DNA of 6,592 bases, taken from a bacterium. Its GTDB lineage: Bacteria > JAMCPX01. Below are positions 1 to 5,166 of the stretch, piece after piece. Both the position numbers and the translations under genes were made by a program. The notes under the pieces are model-generated. The model made no database searches. It had not been told where the DNA came from and worked only from the letters and a program-made list of their open reading frames with translations. The number at the start of each line of letters is the position of its first letter. Positions within the stretch are counted from its first letter, which is position 1. Location of the stretch: assembly GCA_021800575.1 (NCBI GenBank), contig JAJYYW010000082.1, positions 1 to 6,592 of the forward strand. Direction: 5' to 3'.

Positions 1-4
1 CAGC

Positions 5-340
5 CTAAAACACCATTGGTACGTAGCCGTCGTTGATAAACTGACCGATAGGGTCGCCCACGTACTCCAGTTTAAACCCCATGGATGTCAACTCGTTGCC
101 GATGTTGTGCATATCGGAAATGGCTTTGCAGGCAACAGGGCTGTTGTTCATGGAAACGATGTCTGCAATGATGGATTTCAGCGCCTGGTCCGTCGAGGCC
201 AGTTTCTCGCTCGGCCCGAACAGTATCAGTTTGAGGTCTTCAAACCGTTTATTCTTGATGCTGTTCTGCACAAACACCAGCGCGCCGAGCGCCTTTTCCT
301 TGTTCTCCGTCGAAACGATGACCAAAACCTTCTGCTTCAT
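5..340 (-). CDS. DsrE/DsrF-like family small protein (possible sulfur relay)
   Basis: This 111-residue soluble protein has no signal peptide or membrane segment. It opens with a hydrophobic beta strand (KVLVIVS, residues 4-10), followed by a helix with GALVFVQNS (19-27) and a second strand LKLILFGPSE (36-45). A single cysteine, Cys71, sits in SPVACKAISD, and the chain ends with a glycine-rich stretch, LEYVGDPIGQFINDGYVPMVF region (91-111). This Rossmann-like order with a central cysteine matches the DsrE/TusD family, in which such a cysteine can carry persulfide sulfur. The family call rests on pattern; a sulfur-carrier role for Cys71 is inference. The start at 340 is fixed by a near-perfect Shine-Dalgarno sequence just upstream; the frame stays open further upstream but would translate that site. 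It is divergent from lptD, and no DsrF/DsrH/TusB partner is visible. The stop is TAG at 5-7. Confidence 0.75.
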   Translation of the reverse strand: MKQKVLVIVSTENKEKALGALVFVQNSIKNKRFEDLKLILFGPSEKLASTDQALKSIIADIVSMNNSPVACKAISDMHNIGNELTSMGFKLEYVGDPIGQFINDGYVPMVF

Positions 341-350
341 ACCTCCTCCT
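341..350 (-). promoter_or_regulatory. Strong ribosome binding site of the DsrE-like gene
   Basis: Read on the minus strand this is AGGAGGAGGT immediately before the ATG at 340, with the AGGAGG core about four bases from the start. It is the strongest Shine-Dalgarno sequence in the window and decides the start codon. An upstream in-frame extension would read through it as Lys-Gly-Gly-Gly. Confidence 0.85.
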
Positions 351-395
351 TTTCTCATAACATGCCGGGCAGATGAACCTTTCCTGAATGAGCAT

Positions 396-424
396 AATCT
401 ATAATCCGTTCCGGCAAAAAACAA
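396..424 (-). promoter_or_regulatory. Candidate promoter of the DsrE-like gene
   Basis: On the minus strand, TTGTTT (424-419) is followed after 17 bases by TAGATT (401-396), inside an AT-rich run that also offers TATAGA (403-398). Transcription would begin near 389, giving a leader of roughly 50 bases before the strong ribosome binding site. The boxes match the sigma-70 consensus only in part, so this is a plausible guess. Confidence 0.3.
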
Positions 425-440
425 GTCCGTATCCGGAACG
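407..440. repeat. 8-bp inverted repeat in the divergent intergenic region
   Basis: CGTTCCGG at 407-414 is the exact reverse complement of CCGGAACG at 433-440, with an 18-base spacer. The repeat brackets the candidate -35 box of the minus-strand gene (419-424). The right arm is followed by a near-copy of itself, TCCGGGGAACG (441-451). It could be an operator, an RNA hairpin or chance; the sequence does not decide. Confidence 0.4.
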
Positions 441-484
441 TCCGGGGAACGCGGACCGGGCACAGCGCACGTTTTCTCTTTGTA

Positions 485-512
485 TTGAACAAACCATGCT
501 GTGTATGGTAAT
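485..512 (+). promoter_or_regulatory. Candidate promoter of lptD-chr
   Basis: TTGAAC (485-490) and GGTAAT (507-512) are separated by 16 bases and each matches the sigma-70 consensus at four or more of six positions. A start of transcription 6-8 bases downstream would fall at about 518-520, just before the ATG at 521. The mRNA would then have almost no leader, which fits the absence of a Shine-Dalgarno sequence. It is not proven, and a promoter further upstream remains possible. Confidence 0.3.
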
Positions 513-520
513 TGCTCTCT

Positions 521-2611
521 ATGAAGTTTGCGGTATGCATAGTACTGTTTTTTTGTCTGGTCACCGTACCGGGCGCCCGGGCACTGGAGATGTCTTCCCT
601 GTTGACGCAGAAGGGCATCATAAAATTCAGTGCCGACAGCGTCATGTATGATGACAAGACCGGTGTCTACGATGCACAGGGCCATGTGCACATTGAAAAG
701 GGGAATGCTTCGGTGTCCGCAGACAAGATCCGGTTCAATTCAAAAACGGAAGACATTGCTGCACAGGGACACGTCAACTGGTCTGTCGGCAACGAGCACC
801 TCAGTGCGGACAAGCTGAATATAACCCTGAACCAGCAGACAGGGGTCGTCCACAACGGCTATATCAACATCGACAACGGTACCTATACCATCAAGGGCAA
901 GGAGATCAAAAAACTTTCCAACGTCCACTTTATCGTGGAAGACGGCTCCCTGACCACGTGCAAGTGCGACCTCAACAGGCCTGCATGGGACATTACCGCA
1001 AAGCATATCGATGCGACCCTGGGCGGGTATGCGAGCCTGAAGGATGCGTTTTTCAAGGTCAAGAACATTCCTGTTCTCTATATACCCGTTGCAACCATAC
1101 CGGTGAAAACGACCCGGGCATCGGGATTTTTGATCCCGCAGTACTCCTATTCGGGGGTGAACGGGTTTTCGATCAGCATCCCCTACTTCTGGGCCATCTC
1201 CCAGAACCAGGACGCCACCTTTTCTCTCAACGCAATGACCCAGCGGGGGCTCGGAGTCGGCGGACAGTACCGGTACGCGCTCAACGAGAAAGACAAGGGG
1301 GAAGTTGATGCCCAGTACTTTAAGGAGCTTTTCCGGTCATATAAGAGAGACCGCTTTTTCCTGGGAGCGAATTATTACCAAGACCTGGTTGCAGGCTTTT
1401 TCTCAAAGGGCCTGCTCAACTACTACAGCGACCGGGAGTATCTCACGGATTTTAACACCCTGCTGGAGCAGTCTTCGGTGGAGTACGTGGAATCCATGTT
1501 TACCCTGCAGAGAAATTTTAACGACGCGGATGCCATCGGCTCGCTGATATACCTTGAAAACATGTGGGCACCCAATAACGATGCAACCCTGCAGCAGCTC
1601 CCCTTCGGCTCGTTCAGTTACTTCCCGGTCCGGCTGTACAAGGTACTGCCCCTGTACGGAGAATTCAACACCACGATCGAAAACTTTATACGCAGCGATC
1701 CTTCGCTTCCCAAGGGACAGCGGTACGGTCTGGTCCCGGCCGTCTATATGCCGTTTACAATCGGCCATTACCTGTACTTCAACGCCGAGGCCCAGGCACG
1801 GGCGTACTTCTACAACGCCGGCGTTTACGGTATCTACAAGCCCGGGAATATCCTGTCCTCGCACCTCGCCGCCGAGGCATCGACCAAGCTTTCCCGGGTC
1901 CTGCCCCTGCACCTCGGTACGCTCAAGGCAGTCAAGCACATCGTCGAGCCGTTCATCGGCATCACGGCCAATCACACGCTGATCAGCAATGAGCAGTACG
2001 CCTTCGATGAGGTCGAGAACTCTCCGCTTGAATCGAGGGTCGTCGAGTTCGGCATACGCAACAGTTTTATCGGAAAGGTCAAGCAGTACGAAAACATGGT
2101 CTCCTATCCCGTCATCGGCAGGTTCGATATTACTTCGGGATACAACCTTCTTCCGACGGCACAAACATTGACCGGCACTGTCCAACCCATCAAGCCGATG
2201 CTCCCCATAGACTTCGCACTGGTGCTCCAGCCGCCCAAATTTCTGAGTACGAACATCAACATGTCCGTTGATCCGGCGACCCTGAGTCTTACCCAGACAT
2301 CGGTGATTGAGTCGGCCAGCGATACGCGCGGCGACAACCTCTCCCTGGGGTATTCGTACCTGCGCAGCATGGTCAACAGTATCAATGCCTATTTAAACTT
2401 CGCCCTGAGTGGTCACCTGTCCCTGTACGGCAGTGCAAACTATTCGTTCTATGACCACTCCATGATACAGGTGGTCTACGGGATACGCTTCGGTACCAGC
2501 GCCAAATGCTGGAGCATCGATGCCTCATACATCCAGCGGCCGCTCACACCGAGCCTGAGCACAGTGAGTGTTTACCTGACGCTGACCGGGCTCGGGACCA
2601 TAGGACATTAA
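521..2611 (+). CDS. lptD: LPS-assembly outer-membrane protein LptD (OstA/Imp)
   Basis: LptD, with the lipoprotein LptE, takes lipopolysaccharide arriving over the Lpt bridge and inserts it into the outer leaflet of the outer membrane. The 696-residue product begins with a signal peptide (FAVCIVLFFCLVTV, probable cleavage after Ala-Arg-Ala21). OstA/LptA-like beta-jellyroll repeats follow at about residues 33-165, seen in VMYDDKTGVYDAQGHVHIE (41-59) and AQGHVNWSVGNEHLSADKL (81-99). The hallmark stretch PVLYIPVATIPVKTTRASG (184-202) leads into the C-terminal barrel (about 200-690), ending in TLTGLGTIGH. The length is within the range for LptD, toward the short side compared with the E. coli protein. 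Mature-protein cysteines are Cys147, Cys149 and Cys663 only. An in-frame TAA at 509-511 leaves TTG 512 or ATG 521 as possible starts; ATG 521 gives the cleaner signal peptide, though no clear ribosome binding site precedes it. The chr gene begins one base after the stop. Confidence 0.95.
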   Translation: MKFAVCIVLFFCLVTVPGARALEMSSLLTQKGIIKFSADSVMYDDKTGVYDAQGHVHIEKGNASVSADKIRFNSKTEDIAAQGHVNWSVGNEHLSADKLNITLNQQTGVVHNGYINIDNGTYTIKGKEIKKLSNVHFIVEDGSLTTCKCDLNRPAWDITAKHIDATLGGYASLKDAFFKVKNIPVLYIPVATIPVKTTRASGFLIPQYSYSGVNGFSISIPYFWAISQNQDATFSLNAMTQRGLGVGGQYRYALNEKDKGEVDAQYFKELFRSYKRDRFFLGANYYQDLVAGFFSKGLLNYYSDREYLTDFNTLLEQSSVEYVESMFTLQRNFNDADAIGSLIYLENMWAPNNDATLQQLPFGSFSYFPVRLYKVLPLYGEFNTTIENFIRSDPSLPKGQRYGLVPAVYMPFTIGHYLYFNAEAQARAYFYNAGVYGIYKPGNILSSHLAAEASTKLSRVLPLHLGTLKAVKHIVEPFIGITANHTLISNEQYAFDEVENSPLESRVVEFGIRNSFIGKVKQYENMVSYPVIGRFDITSGYNLLPTAQTLTGTVQPIKPMLPIDFALVLQPPKFLSTNINMSVDPATLSLTQTSVIESASDTRGDNLSLGYSYLRSMVNSINAYLNFALSGHLSLYGSANYSFYDHSMIQVVYGIRFGTSAKCWSIDASYIQRPLTPSLSTVSVYLTLTGLGTIGH

Positions 2612-2612
2612 G

Positions 2613-3800
2613 ATGATGAAACGGCTAATCGCGGCATGGAACGCCCTGTGGAAATACTTTTTTTTCATCGGCTTCTCGTATGGCCCCATGGTATATACCA
2701 TGTCCCGGAACCTGTTCGTGGAGAAACTCGGTCTGCTGCAGCACGAAGATATAACCGAGGGCATTGCCGTGGGCGAAGTGATGCCCGGTGCCGTGTTCGT
2801 GGATTTTGTTTCATACCTCGGTTTCCTCATGAAAAAAACCCGCGGCGCGTTTCTGGCCATGGCGTTCTTCATAGCACCATCGTTTCTGCTCATGGTCGTT
2901 CTCAGCGCCCTGTACATGAAGTACGGACAGCTCCCCCTGATCCAGAAGGTCCTGCAGGGGCTTTCTGCCATCATGATAGCCCTGATCATCAAGGTCATGA
3001 TCGACATCTACAAGACGGGTGTAAAAAACCCCCTGTGTCTCGGTGTGTCTGCGGTGGCGCTGGGACTCCTGCTCCTCAACGTGAACATCGTCCTGATCCT
3101 GCTGATCGGTATCATCCTCATGTTTGCCTACGGTATCTACCGGAAACAACTCCAGGTATCCGGTGTGCACCTCAAACCGCTGTCCCTGTCTGACGTCACC
3201 GGTTTTGTGAAAAGCAATGCATGGGTTGCCTGGCTGATCGTCGTACTGATCGTTATCAACACGATCATCTATGCCCTTGCGCCAAACATCGCGCTCATGA
3301 ACGGCAACCTGTTCAAGATAGGCCTGCTGACCTTTGGAAACGGTTATACCATGCTTCCGTTCATCTCCAAGGAGGTGGTCAGCACGTTTCACTGGCTCAC
3401 GCCGAAACAGTTCTCTGACGGCATTGTCATGGGACAGATAACACCGGGCCCTGTCGTGATCACCGCCACCTTTATCGGCTACAAGGTGGGCGGCCTCTTC
3501 GGTGCGCTCACCGCCACGGCTTCCATATTCCTGCCCTCAACCATACTGGTCGCGCTGGTCGCCCGGCCGTTCGTACGGTATAAGGACAATGCGTGGGTGA
3601 CGGCGGCACTGAAGGGCATCCTCGCATCGTTCATAGGACTGCTCGCCCTCGTTGTTGCACAGCTCGCCAAAGCCAATATCACGGATTATAAGACGGCGTT
3701 GTTTGCCCTGGCTGCGCTCGTCCTGTTTGTGTACACGAAGGTCAACCCTGTCATTCTGCTCGCCGCCGGCATCATCGTGTCCCTGTTGATCTTCAGATAA
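2613..3800 (+). CDS. Chromate transporter (CHR) family membrane protein
   Basis: This 395-residue, highly hydrophobic inner-membrane protein has two homologous halves, as in long-chain ChrA proteins of about 400 residues. The C-terminal half carries the family signature clearly: LLTFGNGYTMLPFI (238-251), then WLTPKQFSDGIVMGQITPGP (261-280), then TATFIGYKVGGLFGAL. The N-terminal half is a divergent copy: FIGFSYGPMVYTM (18-30), EGIAVGEVMPGA (49-60) and AFFIAPSFLL (84-93). Known family members export chromate, sometimes by proton antiport; the true substrate here is unknown, and many CHR homologues have no proven role in chromate resistance. ATG 2613 is chosen because AGGA (2602-2605) lies seven bases upstream; ATG 2616 directly after it is also possible. 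The one-base gap after the lptD stop suggests translational coupling. I leave the symbol blank because the N-terminal half departs from typical ChrA. Confidence 0.88.
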   Translation: MMKRLIAAWNALWKYFFFIGFSYGPMVYTMSRNLFVEKLGLLQHEDITEGIAVGEVMPGAVFVDFVSYLGFLMKKTRGAFLAMAFFIAPSFLLMVVLSALYMKYGQLPLIQKVLQGLSAIMIALIIKVMIDIYKTGVKNPLCLGVSAVALGLLLLNVNIVLILLIGIILMFAYGIYRKQLQVSGVHLKPLSLSDVTGFVKSNAWVAWLIVVLIVINTIIYALAPNIALMNGNLFKIGLLTFGNGYTMLPFISKEVVSTFHWLTPKQFSDGIVMGQITPGPVVITATFIGYKVGGLFGALTATASIFLPSTILVALVARPFVRYKDNAWVTAALKGILASFIGLLALVVAQLAKANITDYKTALFALAALVLFVYTKVNPVILLAAGIIVSLLIFR

Positions 3801-3801
3801 G

Positions 3802-3832
3802 CGGGCACCCGGCCCGGGAACACGCTGCCGTG
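3802..3832. terminator. Weak hairpins between convergent genes (possible bidirectional terminator)
   Basis: The 35-base gap between the CHR gene and the converging outer-membrane protein gene holds two small palindromes. CGGGC-ACCCG-GCCCG (3802-3816) has a 5-bp GC-only stem, and CACG-CTGC-CGTG (3821-3832) has a 4-bp stem. Neither is followed by a T-run on either strand, so a classical intrinsic terminator is not supported. The placement is the main reason to list them. Confidence 0.25.
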
Positions 3833-3835
3833 GTC

Positions 3836-4750
3836 TTAAAACTCGATGCCTGTTCCGAAGCCGACATAGGTGGTGTTATGAGAGGGAAGATTGGTCAGAT
3901 TGTGCCCGGCCTCGGCATCGACTTCGACGTTCCGGAAGACAAGATACTGCACCCCTGCATCGACAAAAGATGCCACCCCTGTTCCGTGCATGAGATCGAT
4001 GGTATTGTAACATTCCGCGTACAGCTGTAACGCGCTCGTTATCTCGTTTAACTGATCGGTCACGACGATGATGGGGTTCAGCGACGACTGCTGAGTTGAA
4101 AAAACGGGGCCGAACACATGGGACAGCCCGACCTGCACGCCGATGCCGATGTCTTCATTCACATTGTACGCGAATATGCCGTTCACCGTGACCCCGGTCC
4201 CGTTCGCCGTAAACGCCTTGGAACCCGATGCAAACGTCACTGCAGTATCCGCCGCAAAGCCATACTTCTCCCCATACCCAAACTCATACTTGACCCCGGC
4301 CCCGGCATCGCCAAAACCGTTTGCTGTACCGGTCCTCCCGGCCGTGTCCATTGCCTGGATCAGGTAATCGGGAGGAAAGAGTTTTAGCTCGACCCGATGT
4401 CCAACTCCGTAGCGGAGTTCTGCCTGGGGAAAGGTTTGGAGCGTACTCAGCGTGTTTCCTGTTTCAACCTGGTAATCGTACCCGAACTCCGCGATAACGT
4501 GGTTTTTCCTGACCGAACACACGCTGTCGCTGACCGTGGGCCGGTCGAGCTCGCTCAACAGCGCCGCCGGGCCTGCACACGAATCCACGGCTGCATCATC
4601 CTTGCCGCCGGTATTGTGCTGTTCTGTCTGGATGTTCCCGGAGTTCTTATCCCCTGCATTCTTCCGACGTGCAGCATCCGTACATGCATGCGCGGAAACT
4701 GCGCTCAACACAACCGCCAGCAGTACCAATCCTGCCTTATATCTGCCCAT
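3836..4750 (-). CDS. Outer-membrane barrel protein, MetA-pathway-of-phenol-degradation/transporter-like
   Basis: The 304-residue product starts with a signal peptide (hydrophobic core GLVLLAVVLSAVSA, 7-20; likely cut after Ala-His-Ala22). A polar, low-complexity linker follows (about 24-66, rich in Asp, Asn, Lys and Gly). The rest alternates short beta-strand-like stretches with glycine-rich turns and ends in phenylalanine (GTGIEF), typical of outer-membrane barrels. The motif ELDRPTVSDSVCSV (67-80), then HVIAEFGYDYQ (84-94), and GFGDAGAGVKYEF (145-157) resemble the family often annotated as 'transporter' or phenol-degradation meta-pathway protein. Specificity in that family is poorly known, so I give no substrate. 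Cysteines are at 23, 58, 78 and 247; Cys23 follows the signal peptide but AHAC is not a good lipobox. The start at 4750 has a good GGGAGGAG site upstream. The gene converges with the CHR gene, and the receiver remnant lies 52 bases upstream on the same strand. Confidence 0.78.
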   Translation of the reverse strand: MGRYKAGLVLLAVVLSAVSAHACTDAARRKNAGDKNSGNIQTEQHNTGGKDDAAVDSCAGPAALLSELDRPTVSDSVCSVRKNHVIAEFGYDYQVETGNTLSTLQTFPQAELRYGVGHRVELKLFPPDYLIQAMDTAGRTGTANGFGDAGAGVKYEFGYGEKYGFAADTAVTFASGSKAFTANGTGVTVNGIFAYNVNEDIGIGVQVGLSHVFGPVFSTQQSSLNPIIVVTDQLNEITSALQLYAECYNTIDLMHGTGVASFVDAGVQYLVFRNVEVDAEAGHNLTNLPSHNTTYVGFGTGIEF

Positions 4751-4755
4751 CTTCG

Positions 4756-4763
4756 CTCCTCCC
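4756..4763 (-). promoter_or_regulatory. Ribosome binding site of the outer-membrane protein gene
   Basis: The minus-strand sequence GGGAGGAG lies five bases before the ATG at 4750 and fixes that start. I could not identify a convincing promoter between it and the receiver remnant that ends at 4803. Confidence 0.8.
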
Positions 4764-4802
4764 GGCTATCGCATTCTTCGGAACCGCCGTACCCCTGTAA
4801 CC

Positions 4803-4985
4803 TTATGCCGGCACCGCGGGTCTGCTCTTTATAAATTTAATGACCGTCTGTTTAAACTCAAGAAAATTGATTGGTTTTGTTACATACCCGTTTGCTCCCA
4901 GAGCAAGAGCCATGTCCCGTTCACTTTCTTGTCCCCTGGTCGTGATGATCAGTACCGGGACATCCTCACTAACCAGGCATATTGC
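4803..4985 (-). pseudogene. C-terminal half of a CheY-like response-regulator receiver domain (remnant)
   Basis: Reading leftward from 4985, the frame gives AICLVSEDVPVLIITTRGQE, then ERDMALALGANGYVTKPINF, then LEFKQTVIKFIKSRPAVPA and a TAA at 4805-4803. This is the second half of a receiver domain: beta-4 with the conserved Thr (VLIITT), the A-x-GA-x-G-Y helix/strand, the invariant Lys-Pro after beta-5 (VTKP), and helix 5. The first half, with the phospho-accepting aspartate, is missing. The frame is closed upstream by two in-frame TAA codons (4991-4986), and no usable start precedes the conserved part, so it cannot make a working receiver. Part of it is AT-rich: 17 of 60 bases are G or C at 4821-4880, well below the flanking genes. 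The receiver identity is confident; whether the parent was stand-alone or part of a longer protein cannot be told. Confidence 0.8.
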
Positions 4986-4992
4986 TTATTAA

Positions 4993-5109
4993 AGACCATC
5001 GAACAATCGCCGCAGCATCATGGCGCATTTCCTGGAAAACGCAAAAGAGAGCTACCACATCATGATTGTTGACTATGACCGGACTCCGGATAAATGCCCG
5101 ATCTTTTGA
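4993..5109 (+). pseudogene. Possible N-terminal/central fragment of a receiver domain (remnant, opposite strand)
   Basis: The plus-strand frame between TAA 4990-4992 and TGA 5107-5109 reads RPSNNRRSI, then MAHFLENAKESYHIMIVDYD (5020-5079), then RTPDKCPIF. NRRSIMAHFLE resembles receiver helix 1, and YHIMIVDYD resembles beta-3 ending in the phospho-accepting aspartate (compare the family pattern YDLIIVDYDMP). Beta-1 with its acidic pair is not visible and the part after VDYD is degenerate. ATG 5020 has no ribosome binding site. The fragment points away from the other receiver half, with which it could once have formed one gene. The match is short, so the assignment is tentative. Confidence 0.4.
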
Positions 5110-5156
5110 TAATCGTGTCAACTTTGCTTGCATTCTACCGTGATATCCTCTATATG
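5108..5156 (+). promoter_or_regulatory. Candidate promoter elements upstream of the MMPL transporter gene
   Basis: TTGCAT (5128-5133) and TATATG (5151-5156) are 17 bases apart, but initiation there would fall only a few bases before the ATG at 5167. A second -10-like box, GATAAT (5108-5113), has five of six consensus bases and better spacing to the gene but no good -35. Neither is convincing alone. The ribosome binding site is also weak (AAAGG at 5158-5162). Confidence 0.2.
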
Positions 5157-5166
5157 CAAAGGCATT

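Noticed and set aside
512..520. TTG at 512 as the lptD start
   Set aside because: It adds only three residues, has no better ribosome binding site than ATG 521, and makes the signal peptide slightly less standard; it cannot be fully excluded.
341..691. N-terminal extension of the DsrE-like frame up to 691 on the minus strand
   Set aside because: It would translate through the strong Shine-Dalgarno sequence at 341-350, overlaps the start of lptD antisense, and the extension looks like no protein family.
1403..2185. Long minus-strand open frame of 260 codons inside lptD
   Set aside because: It is fully antisense to a confidently identified gene, and its composition is what a reverse reading of lptD codons gives; no signal or domain is recognisable.
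2811..3392. Minus-strand open frame of 193 codons inside the CHR gene
   Set aside because: Its Asp/His/Gln-rich translation is the mirror of hydrophobic codons on the plus strand, and no family features are seen.
4536..5072. Plus-strand open frame of 178 codons
   Set aside because: It runs antisense through the 5' end of the outer-membrane protein gene and the minus-strand receiver remnant, and has no recognisable domain.
4976..5098. An active invertible DNA switch around the receiver pieces
   Set aside because: Only a 5-bp inverted repeat is visible at the expected ends, no recombinase gene is in the window, and neither orientation would restore a clean reading frame.
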